The notes under the pieces were generated by a model, which was given only the letters and a program-made list of their open reading frames with translations, was not told the DNA's origin and made no database searches. The translations under genes and the position numbers were made by a program. This document shows, one piece after another, positions 34,504-43,256 of a DNA stretch of 64,000 nt. The stretch covers positions 479,001-543,000 of the forward strand of contig NZ_MDGP01000001.1 in NCBI RefSeq assembly GCF_001747095.1. The letters run 5' to 3'. Position 1 is the stretch's first letter, and every line of letters begins with the position of its first letter. Origin of the DNA: Roseivirga sp. 4D4 (GTDB lineage Bacteria > Bacteroidota > Bacteroidia > Cytophagales > Cyclobacteriaceae).

Positions 34504-35007
34504 TTATTGAAAATTTGTATTGATAAAGTGAGCCTTAGATGCCCATAAGAGTAGGGCAAAGGAGATCACTGAAAATGCTGTTCTGATGAGATGATATTGA
34601 TTCCACTTGGTCTCATACTCCACGCGAATTTCCCTGAGCTGCTCCAGCGTCAGTTTGGAGAGGTCGATGACATCTAAGGCATTGTTCATAGGAACATTGC
34701 CAAAAGCGGTGATGCCTATCAAGCCAACGATGTAGACGATAGTGGCAACGAAAACCCAAATGAAGCCATGATCATGGTCTATTTTGAAAAGTCCTAGACT
34801 TGATACAATCATCATGACCATTGGGCCAAAGAAGATGATAAAGAACCATGGGTTGAGAATCTCGCGATTCATGGATTGCATAGATTCCAAATAGCTTAAA
34901 TCTGAAAGCTTACGTGTTCCGGGAATAACAGATACTTGCCATGCATAGAATAGGCCCGCTGACAAACCCGTAATGAGTGTGGTGATGAGTAAAATATTTC
35001 CTTTCAT
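34504..35007 (-). CDS. DUF1772 (anthrone-oxygenase-like) membrane protein
   Basis: A 167-residue protein with four predicted transmembrane helices. 'GLSAGLFYAWQVSVIPGTRKL' and 'NREILNPWFFIIFFGPMV' fit DUF1772. The start at 35007 (MKGNILLI) begins just ahead of the first helix; an ATG 30 bases upstream is possible. Fungal relatives include anthrone oxygenases, but bacterial function is not established. Location between an AraC regulator and an NmrA-like oxidoreductase suggests a small inducible detoxification or redox unit. Confidence 0.8.
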   Translation of the reverse strand: MKGNILLITTLITGLSAGLFYAWQVSVIPGTRKLSDLSYLESMQSMNREILNPWFFIIFFGPMVMMIVSSLGLFKIDHDHGFIWVFVATIVYIVGLIGITAFGNVPMNNALDVIDLSKLTLEQLREIRVEYETKWNQYHLIRTAFSVISFALLLWASKAHFINTNFQ

Positions 35008-35100
35008 AACTGAGTGTTTTATGTCTTTCGTTGACACAAAATTGGCTCAGTTAATCATCAGGGATTTGTTTGAAAAGAATTCTGATTTGTTCCAAAGGAA

Positions 35101-35958
35101 CTAAGTTTTGATTTCGCTCGGTCGGAAGCCAAACTTTTTCATAAATGCATTGGAAAAGGAGCTAATGCTCTCGTAACCCACTTGCCAGGCAACTTCTTGT
35201 ATGCCGAGATTAGCCTCCTTCAAAAGCGCATGTGCCCTGATCAAACGTTCATTTTGAAGGTGCTTAAATACAGGCATGCCGAAGACTTCTTTAAAGTTCT
35301 TTTTGAGCTTATTGCTGTTCAGACCGATTTGCCTAGATAGTTCTGCTAAAGAAGGAGGGGAGGCTATGTTCTCCAGCATTATCTCATTGGCTTGATGGAT
35401 TTTGAGCCTATCCTCATCATTGAGTGTTGGTCGTTCCGGTAATGATACTTGTGCAAAAAAGTGAGCCAATAGTTCTGTCACCTGACTTCTTAAGAACATT
35501 TGCCGCATGTTCTCGGTATAAGTGCTACTATAGATTTTGCTCACGGCATTTTGCATGTCATGGTTCATATAAAAGCCAGGGCCGCCAACAATTTCTGCAT
35601 TTGGATTGACAAGTGACTTCAAGTAAGTCTGAAAGAACTCCTGTTCATGTTGAGGGAGCTTTTCAAGATTGCCTAGGGTAGAGACGATGCAGATGGACTG
35701 CATGGGGTTATTGGGGCTAATTGTGTGCTCGAAAGTTGAACCTTTGGACGCAAAAAAAGACAAGGCGACTCCTTTCGTGTTTTGATAAGTGCTTACTTGA
35801 TCACCACATCGAATATTCATTTCCACCTCACCTGAACCATAGAAAGCAATGCCTACTACATCCTCAGCAAAACCACAGATTTCAACTTCTTTGGTGTCAC
35901 TGGAGGCATACTCTATCAGAACGATAAAGCCATTGATTTCGATGATATCACGGGTCAT
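35101..35958 (-). CDS. AraC-family transcriptional regulator
   Basis: A 285-residue regulator with an N-terminal sensing domain and a C-terminal double helix-turn-helix ending 'VAWQVGYESISSFSNAFMKKFGFRPSEIK'. It lies 93 bases upstream of the DUF1772 and NmrA-like genes in the same direction and probably controls them. Its start is 3 bases from the stop of the GH20 gene. Confidence 0.88.
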   Translation of the reverse strand: MTRDIIEINGFIVLIEYASSDTKEVEICGFAEDVVGIAFYGSGEVEMNIRCGDQVSTYQNTKGVALSFFASKGSTFEHTISPNNPMQSICIVSTLGNLEKLPQHEQEFFQTYLKSLVNPNAEIVGGPGFYMNHDMQNAVSKIYSSTYTENMRQMFLRSQVTELLAHFFAQVSLPERPTLNDEDRLKIHQANEIMLENIASPPSLAELSRQIGLNSNKLKKNFKEVFGMPVFKHLQNERLIRAHALLKEANLGIQEVAWQVGYESISSFSNAFMKKFGFRPSEIKT

Positions 35959-35961
35959 AGC

Positions 35962-37863
35962 TTATTGATCATCTTTATAAAAGGTGAGAATATCTTCCAG
36001 TTTAGCCGCTGAGTCTGATCGACCTCCTGGGCGGTTTCGCATCAGCCAGAGTTCTTTATGTTTTGCAATTAATGGTCTGAGGGCATTACTTAATTCTTCT
36101 CTTTTTTCTGCTGGAATACTTTTGGTCTGAAAGTCTTCGGTTTTGAGCCTAGCAATACCCAAGTCAATACCATGCATGGCTAAAGCGGCTGCTTGTTTGA
36201 GTTCAGTATTGATAAATTCAGCATCATATGATGTTGGTTGACCTTTCTTGAGTAAGTCAATTGCCTGGAGTATTGTCTCACGTGCTTTTTCCAAGTTTTC
36301 TATTGTCAAGACCTTGGTTTGATAGTTTCCCTGCATGGTCCATAGGTAACGTCTCAAAAGTAAGTGAAAAGCATTGGCATTGCCCTTAGGTATTTTCGTG
36401 TCAAGGTAAGCGTTTCCCAGTTGTAAGACAGCCTTGGCAGTATTGCCAGTCTTGTCTTTAAATACATATTGGTTCAACTGGAATTCCAAGTGTTGTAGAG
36501 TGCTATCGGTGTAATTCCAGGCATAGCTTGCACCAATCAGAATGCTAGGATAGATCGTTGATAGGGGTTGCCAATGACCATAATCTCCCCAGTTGGTATT
36601 CAGGTATCCTTTTGCTCCATTCTCTTTACCAGTGAGCGCAGCATTTTTGAGGTTCCCGAAGGCATTCTTATTTCTGCCTATGATTGAACGCCATGATGAA
36701 GTGCCCGGGCAAACATAAAAGTCGATCCCAGCATCCTTGAACTTGGGCAGCTGTTCATCAAATGGATGATCGTCTTGGTAACCCCAAACCAATGCCGTCA
36801 TGTCCTTTGGTAATTCACTAATGAGTTCCGGGTGGTTTAAGATAATGTCACCCCAAAACTGAGTTTTAAAGCCGAGTTGATTAGCCTCATTATTCAGCTT
36901 TTTGAGGTAGTTTAGATACACCTGCCCCTTACCAATTTTTTCACACTCGGCTTTGGCTTTTCCTTCACAGAGTTCCACTGTCTCATCTCCACCAATGTTG
37001 AAAAACTGACTCGAGAAATTGGGTAATACTTCGGCATAGAGAGATTTCATTAGCTCTAGCGACTTTGGGTTTGTTGGGTCAAGACTCGTTCTTTTTCTTT
37101 TCCCCCAAGCCGTTTGGCAGTCCTCTGGGCACTCGGCTAAATCAAGGTATTCATCATGTTTTAACCAGTTTTCCATATGTCCGAAGGAATTCTGGTTAGG
37201 AACCAGATCAATGTACCTGGCTTTGCAATAAGCATCCAGTGCTTGTATTTCCTCAGCAGTCAGCGGGCTGGAATTCTCCCATACTACTTTATGATCCTGA
37301 TAAGCAAAGGTGTGTTCAGTGTAAAGCTGAAGCTCATTGATTTTCCAATCAGAAAGTTGATCAATCAGCTGGTATAAGCTTTCCATGGTAGGAACTTTAT
37401 CACGGCTGATGTCCAGCATATAGCCTCTTCTTTCAAAATCTGGCCAGTCTTTGATGCTTAAACAGGGTAGGGGTTTGTTCTCATTGATGGAATATTCTAA
37501 AAGTTGAAGTATGGTCTGTTTGGCATAATATAAAGCAGAAAAACTATGCCCTTTTATATGCATCTCACTTCCCTGAATGTCGAGCTCATAACCTTGTTGA
37601 GGTAGGTTAATGGAGTCAAGGCTAAAGTCAAAAGAAACCTTTGAGTCAATAGGCTGAGCAATTGAGATTTCACCCAATAGGTCAACTTTCCTAAGAGAAA
37701 GCACGAAATTCCTTAGTTGACTGGCTTGTAGGTGGATGTTCGAGTAACAGCCGTCTTCAATACTTAATTTCTGAGGCGGGTTGATTAAGTATTTGTCCAA
37801 GTCATTAGCAAGGGTGCCAAGAGAAATTATTGTACTTAGACAGAGTAGAGTGACCTTTCGCAT
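35962..37863 (-). CDS. GH20 beta-N-acetylhexosaminidase-like glycosidase
   Basis: A 633-residue exported glycoside hydrolase. The start at 37863 gives signal peptide MRKVTLLCLSTIISLGTLA. A GH20b N-terminal domain (about 25-120) precedes the TIM barrel beginning 'DWPDFERRGYMLDISRDKVPTM'. The catalytic Asp-Glu pair is in FNIGGDETVEL. Family members remove terminal GlcNAc or GalNAc by substrate-assisted catalysis; the exact linkage cannot be read here. No SusC/SusD pair is adjacent, so it is not part of an obvious polysaccharide locus. Confidence 0.85.
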   Translation of the reverse strand: MRKVTLLCLSTIISLGTLANDLDKYLINPPQKLSIEDGCYSNIHLQASQLRNFVLSLRKVDLLGEISIAQPIDSKVSFDFSLDSINLPQQGYELDIQGSEMHIKGHSFSALYYAKQTILQLLEYSINENKPLPCLSIKDWPDFERRGYMLDISRDKVPTMESLYQLIDQLSDWKINELQLYTEHTFAYQDHKVVWENSSPLTAEEIQALDAYCKARYIDLVPNQNSFGHMENWLKHDEYLDLAECPEDCQTAWGKRKRTSLDPTNPKSLELMKSLYAEVLPNFSSQFFNIGGDETVELCEGKAKAECEKIGKGQVYLNYLKKLNNEANQLGFKTQFWGDIILNHPELISELPKDMTALVWGYQDDHPFDEQLPKFKDAGIDFYVCPGTSSWRSIIGRNKNAFGNLKNAALTGKENGAKGYLNTNWGDYGHWQPLSTIYPSILIGASYAWNYTDSTLQHLEFQLNQYVFKDKTGNTAKAVLQLGNAYLDTKIPKGNANAFHLLLRRYLWTMQGNYQTKVLTIENLEKARETILQAIDLLKKGQPTSYDAEFINTELKQAAALAMHGIDLGIARLKTEDFQTKSIPAEKREELSNALRPLIAKHKELWLMRNRPGGRSDSAAKLEDILTFYKDDQ

Positions 37864-37943
37864 ATACTTTCCAATTCGTTCAAAAGGTAGCAAATATGAG
37901 ACCTAAAACGAATTGGAATGTCCGTTAAACTACGGATACTAGT

Positions 37944-38162
37944 CTAATCTGGCAGTGCCTCGCATTGAAGCCCGCAGGTAGAAACCATTTCAATGATTTC
38001 TCTTTCGGAGGAGTGATCATCGGCTTCCACCCTTAGAACATTATCAATGTCCTCCATATCAATTGACCATTCAAATATTTTTGGAGAATAGGCAAAGATG
38101 GAGTTGACTTTTCTGGCTTTGAGCCTGTTTTCAATATTGGTTTTAAAAATGAGCAGCTTCAT
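37944..38162 (-). CDS. Small HMA-fold-like protein without the metal-binding CxxC
   Basis: A 72-residue protein. The pattern 'KLLIFKTNI...VNSIFAYSPKIFEWSIDMEDIDNVLRVEA...EREIIEMVSTCGLQCEALPD' follows the beta-alpha-beta-beta-alpha-beta layout of heavy-metal-associated proteins of Bacteroidota, whose usual 'FKTNIxCxxC' is here FKTNIENRLK. Without the cysteines it should not bind copper in the usual way; two cysteines near the C-terminus (TCGLQC) could take part instead. Assignment is by pattern only. Confidence 0.6.
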   Translation of the reverse strand: MKLLIFKTNIENRLKARKVNSIFAYSPKIFEWSIDMEDIDNVLRVEADDHSSEREIIEMVSTCGLQCEALPD

Positions 38163-38431
38163 AGTGCTAATGATTGAGTATTTGAATTTCTACGAATTGT
38201 CAGGGGTAAAGAATTTAATTCTGGCCGAAGCGGTGAATTATCATTGTAAACCCCTCATATCCTAGCCTGAAATGTCAGCCTTCGCAATCTAATGGATGAA
38301 TATGGCTTAGTTTGATACAAAGGTGCTTGACCCCTTTGGCCGAGAGTTTATAACCGTGTTCAAAAAATTTAAAAGTGAGTATTATGAGATAATGCATAGC
38401 TGTGTTGTTTTGAGTTTGACGTTTGGGCCGG

Positions 38432-39403
38432 CTAATTATGGACAACAATTTTACCTTTTGTTCTTCCTTTTTCCTGAAGGATAATGGCCTTGGTGAGATC
38501 GTCCATAGGGAAGGATTTATCGATGACCGATCGAATGGCTTGACTTGACAAGAGTTCCATTAATGCTTCCAGATCTGCGGTGTCCAGTTTAGCTGCTATT
38601 CCCATAAAGGTCCTTCCACTCGTTTTGCTGGCTATCGCACCCTGACTCATGAAGCGGAGCATATGACCGAAACCACCCCAGCCTACAAGTAAAGCAATGC
38701 CCTTTGGCTTTAACATTGACTTAGCGTCTTTGACAGAACAATTCCCAACATTGTCCATTATTAAATCGAACTGAGTAGTAGTAATACGATAATCCTCTTT
38801 GTCATATGCGATCACCTTGTCCGCACCGAGTGCTAGCACGAATTCTTCGTTTTTTGCACTACAAATGGCTGTTACATTAGCTCCTATATGTTTTGCAATT
38901 TGCACAGCATAGGTACCAACCCCTCCCGAAGCACCGTTGATCAGTACGTTTTGACCTTTTTCCAGCTTACCATATTTGAGAAGGCCTTGATAGGCTGTCA
39001 ATCCGGCAATGGGTACTGCAGCCGCCTCATCAAATGATACGTTCGAGGGCTTTCTGACCAGTATATCTTCCGGTACGGCTACATACTCTCCGTAAGCGCC
39101 CATTCCGCTGCCCATAATGTCACTAACCACTTCATCGCCCACTTTCCACTTTGTGGCAGAGGTACCCAGAGATACTACAATGCCAGAGACGTCACTCCCC
39201 AAGTGAGAGAATTTGGGCTTAAGGAGACCATGGCCAGCGCGAATAAGAAATGGGTCGGCTCTTAAAATTCGCCAGTCAGCGGGGTTAATCGAAGCAGACT
39301 TTATCTGGATTAAAACCTCATTTGGCTTGGGAACAGGGGTAGAGAGTTCTGTGAGTTCCAGAACTTCCGGACCCCCGTAGGTTTTTCTAACGTATGATTT
39401 CAT
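38432..39403 (-). CDS. Zinc-independent NAD(P)H quinone oxidoreductase-type alcohol dehydrogenase (MDR family)
   Basis: A 323-residue medium-chain dehydrogenase/reductase. The GroES-like domain holds 'NPADWRILRADPFLIRAG' and 'LGSDVSGIV', and the Rossmann motif is NGASGGVGTYAVQIAKH (about 153-169). No structural-zinc cysteine cluster is present, which places it with the quinone oxidoreductases. It is 29 bases downstream of the XRE regulator and may share its transcript. The gap upstream to the HMA-like gene (269 bases) shows nothing recognisable. Confidence 0.85.
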   Translation of the reverse strand: MKSYVRKTYGGPEVLELTELSTPVPKPNEVLIQIKSASINPADWRILRADPFLIRAGHGLLKPKFSHLGSDVSGIVVSLGTSATKWKVGDEVVSDIMGSGMGAYGEYVAVPEDILVRKPSNVSFDEAAAVPIAGLTAYQGLLKYGKLEKGQNVLINGASGGVGTYAVQIAKHIGANVTAICSAKNEEFVLALGADKVIAYDKEDYRITTTQFDLIMDNVGNCSVKDAKSMLKPKGIALLVGWGGFGHMLRFMSQGAIASKTSGRTFMGIAAKLDTADLEALMELLSSQAIRSVIDKSFPMDDLTKAIILQEKGRTKGKIVVHN

Positions 39404-39432
39404 GTTGTTTTGAATTAATTGACCAAAATCTT

Positions 39433-39657
39433 TTATGAAGCCTCCTGATCGTCATAGGAGAATACTTCGTGTAAGGGTACTTCGAATACCTGAGCAATTC
39501 GAAAAGCGAGTTCCAGTGAAGGTGAGTACTTACCTTTTTCAATGGCTACAATGGTTTGACGAGTGACGTCCACTTGTTCAGCGAGTTGTTGCTGTGTCAT
39601 CTCATCTTTCATGAAGCGCAGCGTTCTGATTTTATTTGAAATTTTGTGCTTAGCCAT
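39433..39657 (-). CDS. XRE-family helix-turn-helix regulator
   Basis: A 74-residue single-domain Cro/C1-type regulator: 'MTQQQLAEQVDVTRQTIVAIEKGKYSPSLELAFRIAQVF' is the complete HTH. The ending 'VPLHEVFSYDD' is typical of small XRE proteins paired with membrane proteins. It overlaps the upstream membrane-protein gene by one base. A widely spaced inverted repeat in the promoter (40133-40173) may be its operator. Confidence 0.9.
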   Translation of the reverse strand: MAKHKISNKIRTLRFMKDEMTQQQLAEQVDVTRQTIVAIEKGKYSPSLELAFRIAQVFEVPLHEVFSYDDQEAS

Positions 39658-40100
39658 TAAAACCCTCTTCTGTAAAACATCAATTGTAGACTGTTTTCAA
39701 ATATCTCTGAAATAACCCCGCCCACAAGTATGGTTACAAAAAGAGCATTAGCTGAGTAATCCATGGCTTGAGTGGCCATAGCACCGACTAAGCCAATTGC
39801 AAATATGGCTTGACCAATGTTTTTGGACTTTAACTCGATTATTCGATCCCTCTCATCCATTTTATCCATTTTCTCTTTTGTAATGATGGTATTCGAAATT
39901 CCGAAAAGGATGTGAATGACTATCCTGGCGACTATGGCAATGGGTATATACGTTATCATAGTTGTGCCCCAAAATTTGAGCAATTCATCTGTGGTGAGAC
40001 CAACCTGCGGTGCATCTTGAAAGATAATCCAGAAGTAAATGCCAGGCACTGCAACGGCACTGATCAGATTAACTAAACTTCTTTTTTCTTGGTATGACAT
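39657..40100 (-). CDS. Small integral membrane protein (DUF2178-like) paired with XRE regulator
   Basis: A 147-residue protein with four predicted membrane segments (about 9-26, 45-66, 95-110, 117-135) and the cytosolic motif 'DKMDERDRIIELKSKNIG', which is the hallmark of DUF2178-type proteins encoded next to small XRE regulators. It may act as a membrane partner or anti-regulator of the HTH protein, an inference from the coupling (TAATG overlap). Confidence 0.75.
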   Translation of the reverse strand: MSYQEKRSLVNLISAVAVPGIYFWIIFQDAPQVGLTTDELLKFWGTTMITYIPIAIVARIVIHILFGISNTIITKEKMDKMDERDRIIELKSKNIGQAIFAIGLVGAMATQAMDYSANALFVTILVGGVISEIFENSLQLMFYRRGF

Positions 40101-40132
40101 CTTGAACTTATTAGTATAAAAAATTTGACCTG

Positions 40133-40173
40133 ATGTAAAAGATTACGGACCAAATGTATAAAATGTTTTACAT
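40133..40173 (-). promoter_or_regulatory. Promoter with flanking inverted repeat upstream of the XRE operon
   Basis: On the minus strand a perfect -7 box TACATTTG (plus-strand 40151-40158) is flanked by the perfect 8-bp arms ATGTAAAA and TTTTACAT (plus-strand 40166-40173 and 40133-40140), centre-to-centre 33 bases or about three helical turns. The -33 region has no clear TTTG. Arrangement suggests autoregulation by the XRE protein. Confidence 0.55.
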
Positions 40174-40256
40174 TGAGTAAAATAAAATATACATGATTTT
40201 TTCAAGTAGTTGACATTCAATGGGTTGAATCAAAAGAAATAATTGAGAAAGAGTTT

Positions 40257-41498
40257 TTAACTGAGCGTTTTTCTGAAAAGGATGGATGCGAATAGCCCTA
40301 TCAAACCGAAAATGGCCAATAATCCAAACAGATACTGATGGCCCAGGGCTCCAGGGTTGTTGTCGAGAATCACTCCCATAAGTGGCCCCATAAAGATGTC
40401 AGGTGTATAACCGATTACTGAAACAAATCCGATGGCACTGCCTGTAATGGATAGCGGAATTTTTGACTCTTGAAAGAGGGCATAATACAAACCTCTTAAG
40501 CCATAAATACCAAGGCTAGTGGAGGCAATGGTTAGTGCAATCATGAGTTCCATGCCAGGTCGAAGCAAGCCTGTAGCAATAACAAAGCTGCCTGCAATGA
40601 GAATTAAGAAACTCAGGGAGGTTATTTTTGAGTGACCAAACTTATCTCCTAAGATACCGGCAGCTACTGCTGCAATGGGTCGTACCCAAAAGGAGATGGT
40701 TGCAATGTGGGCAGAGTTCACATCATTATAACCGAATACATCACTGGCGTAGAGCCCAAAGTCATCTGTACATTTATAGCCAACATAGCCACATAATAAT
40801 ATGATTGCCTGAAGCCAGATGGACCTCCTTTTCATGACCTCTTTGACTCCATTCAGCGATAGTTTTTGGCCGGTAGATACTTGTTCCAGATCGTCTTTGG
40901 GAAACACATACCAAACAAGGACAGCGCTGGCCGCCACAACGCCACAAAAGACAAAGATGATTTTACTGAGGGCATTTGATAGCTGATCGATGGAAGCATT
41001 TTCAACAATCGAGGGCAAAAAGGCATCTAGGAGGAGTACAGAACTTGAAGCAATTATGGCGGCTACCAATCCTCTGCCACCATCTACAATTCCATAAGAT
41101 TTGCCCTGACTTTCTTCTCCTCCAAACTGACGGATTGCTTTGATATAACCTGCCCAGAAAAGTAGGATGGTACTGAGCCCCCAGAAGCCATAAAGAAGCG
41201 TTAGTGTGGCAAGTGATGGAATCATGGCCATGATAATTCCGGCTAGTGCCGTAACCAATAGGGAAACGATCAATAGCTTTTTTGGAGAGTACCGATCAGC
41301 AATCGGTCCACCAGCGAAATAAGAAATCATAGCCACAATGCCATACAATGAAAAGGCAGTACCCAACTCAAGGTTAGTAATATCAAATACTTTAAGAAAG
41401 GTGGGCCTGAAGACTCTTGTGACTACAAATGGGAGAAGGAAAACTCCCTCGCCAACCAGCATCATGGTAAAAAGTAAGAGTACCTTTCTAGCCTTCAT
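40257..41498 (-). CDS. MFS transporter
   Basis: A 413-residue transporter with twelve predicted transmembrane helices. The loop 2-3 motif is 'GGPIADRYSPKKLL' and its repeat in the second half is 'AGILGDKFGHSK'. The overall pattern resembles the organophosphate/nitrate-like MFS groups, but substrate cannot be assigned. It lies 112 bases downstream of a sugar dehydrogenase-type gene, separated from it by a terminator. Confidence 0.85.
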   Translation of the reverse strand: MKARKVLLLFTMMLVGEGVFLLPFVVTRVFRPTFLKVFDITNLELGTAFSLYGIVAMISYFAGGPIADRYSPKKLLIVSLLVTALAGIIMAMIPSLATLTLLYGFWGLSTILLFWAGYIKAIRQFGGEESQGKSYGIVDGGRGLVAAIIASSSVLLLDAFLPSIVENASIDQLSNALSKIIFVFCGVVAASAVLVWYVFPKDDLEQVSTGQKLSLNGVKEVMKRRSIWLQAIILLCGYVGYKCTDDFGLYASDVFGYNDVNSAHIATISFWVRPIAAVAAGILGDKFGHSKITSLSFLILIAGSFVIATGLLRPGMELMIALTIASTSLGIYGLRGLYYALFQESKIPLSITGSAIGFVSVIGYTPDIFMGPLMGVILDNNPGALGHQYLFGLLAIFGLIGLFASILFRKTLS

Positions 41499-41551
41499 TC
41501 GAACGAAAGGTGGTTAATAATTATTCAAATACCAATTCTCTCAGTCACGGA

Positions 41552-41582
41552 AAAGCCCCGAACTTTGCCAGAGTCCGGGGCC
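41552..41582 (-). terminator. Rho-independent terminator after the PQQ-dehydrogenase-type gene
   Basis: Stem GCCCCGAACT (41556-41565) with AGTCCGGGGC (41573-41582), one mismatch, followed on the minus strand by TTTTCC. Confidence 0.75.
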
Positions 41583-41609
41583 TTCAAAAGGATGTATGAA
41601 ATGCCTGGT

Positions 41610-43175
41610 TTATTTATTGGTGTTTACTACTCGGAGTATTTTTCCATTCTCTTCATCTGTCAAAAGGTAAAGCTGACCGTCTGGCGATACTTCTGCTTTT
41701 CTCAACCTCACTCTGTCATTGATAAAGAGCTCTTCTGTGCCGATTACTTCATCGTTTTCAATGATGATTCGCCATAAATTCCCCCTGCTTAACCCGGGTA
41801 ATATGATGTTTCCTCCCCATAGAGGAAACTCCAAACCATTGTAGAAGTTAAGGCCTGTTGGGGCAATGGTGTGCTGCCAGAAGTACTTAGGGTCAGTATA
41901 TTCAGTACCTGGAATTTCATAGGGTTCGTAGCCTTTGGTCCTATACCCACCACTGGTTCTATTGGGCCAGCCGTAATTGGCTTTTGGTGATAGTATGTTT
42001 AGCTCATCTCCTTGAATCGTGCCATGTTCGCTAAACCAAATCTTTCCTGTTTTAGGATCTAAAGCCAAGCCTTGCGCAGCTCTGATGCCCGTAGCGTATA
42101 GCCCCGGAATAGCATCTTTTCCAAAATCTGGATTGTCTTCGGGGATGGAGCCATCGGGGTTGATTCTTATGATTTTCCCTCTTTTATCCGAAATATCCTG
42201 AGCTACAGGGATTTTTGGGTTGAGGTGTTCATAGAAATTTCGCTCTCCAACGGAGATATAGAGCTTCCCATCGCGACCGAAAATCATTCCACCTCCGTAG
42301 TGAAAAAGGCCATGAGAATATGGATCAGCTATAAACAAGGTCTCAACTTGCGTGATCTGATTCCCTTTTAGTTTACCTCGAATTACCTTGGTGGTACTGG
42401 CCTTCTCCTCATTTTCTGCAGCATAAGAAATGTAGAGGTAGCTATTGTTTTTGAACTCAGGGTCAAGGAGCACTTGAAACCACCCAGCATTAAAGCTGTG
42501 CATTTGACCATGGGTAGGGCCCGGAAAAACTCCATTGGGGTGTTTCACCGTGTCTATCAGGATTTTTCTTCCCACATCTTTGGGGAGCCCTTGAATACTT
42601 TCTCGAGTTTTCTCCTTTAAGTTGACCAGAAGTATATCTCCATCCTTCTCAGCCACAATGGCCTCTTCCTCTGAGAGGAAAGCCATGCTCCAAGGTCGGT
42701 TCAGACCTTCCATGATCACTTGTTTACCAGGTTTAGGTGTAGCCTTAGGTATGGACCAGGCGGTGGCGGCCTTCGAGATGATTTTCCAGTGTCCTTCGAT
42801 TTTCTTTAGGAGCACCAGATCAATAAATTGCTTGTCAAATGAAGGAATGAGGGTTTCAATTTTCGCTGAGGCAATATCTTTTACCACATCAATGGAGAGG
42901 ATTTTTCCGTACCTCTTGTTTCTCGTGCCGGGAGGCCTTCGGGTATACAGTGATGCATAGCGTTCAGCAGAATAGATCATAACTGTATCCGCATCATTAT
43001 GCAGAAACATAGGCGTACCCGGGTAAAACGCACTGAGAATTTTATCTGGGTAATTGTAACTAGTTCCCTCAATAAAATCATTAAGTACCGAAGTGATTTG
43101 CTCTTGATCACTTTGTCCTTTTAGATGTAGACTAATGATCAGTAGGAGTGCTGTAAAAAGTGTATTGAGTTTCAT
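41610..43175 (-). CDS. Fusion of NTF2-like domain and PQQ-type glucose/sorbosone dehydrogenase
   Basis: A 521-residue exported protein; the start at 43175 gives leader MKLNTLFTALLLIISLHLKGQ. Residues ~22-145 form an NTF2/lumazine-binding-like domain ('QEQITSVLNDFIEGTSYNYPDKILSAFYPG'). The rest is the six-bladed propeller of soluble glucose/sorbosone dehydrogenases: 'LNRPWSMAFLSEEEAIVAEKDG', 'HYGGGMIFGRDGKLYISVGERN', 'IRAAQGLALDPKTGKIWFSEHG', 'NYGWPNRTSGG'. It probably oxidises a sugar or polyol in the periplasm with PQQ, but no PQQ-synthesis gene is in the window. The fused N-terminal domain is not part of the usual enzyme. Confidence 0.82.
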   Translation of the reverse strand: MKLNTLFTALLLIISLHLKGQSDQEQITSVLNDFIEGTSYNYPDKILSAFYPGTPMFLHNDADTVMIYSAERYASLYTRRPPGTRNKRYGKILSIDVVKDIASAKIETLIPSFDKQFIDLVLLKKIEGHWKIISKAATAWSIPKATPKPGKQVIMEGLNRPWSMAFLSEEEAIVAEKDGDILLVNLKEKTRESIQGLPKDVGRKILIDTVKHPNGVFPGPTHGQMHSFNAGWFQVLLDPEFKNNSYLYISYAAENEEKASTTKVIRGKLKGNQITQVETLFIADPYSHGLFHYGGGMIFGRDGKLYISVGERNFYEHLNPKIPVAQDISDKRGKIIRINPDGSIPEDNPDFGKDAIPGLYATGIRAAQGLALDPKTGKIWFSEHGTIQGDELNILSPKANYGWPNRTSGGYRTKGYEPYEIPGTEYTDPKYFWQHTIAPTGLNFYNGLEFPLWGGNIILPGLSRGNLWRIIIENDEVIGTEELFINDRVRLRKAEVSPDGQLYLLTDEENGKILRVVNTNK

Positions 43176-43256
43176 AATTGAGTTTTTATTCAAGCTCAAT
43201 TACGGAGGTGTTGGTCTGAAGGGATAGTAATGAAGGATCGAAGAAGTCTTAAATGA

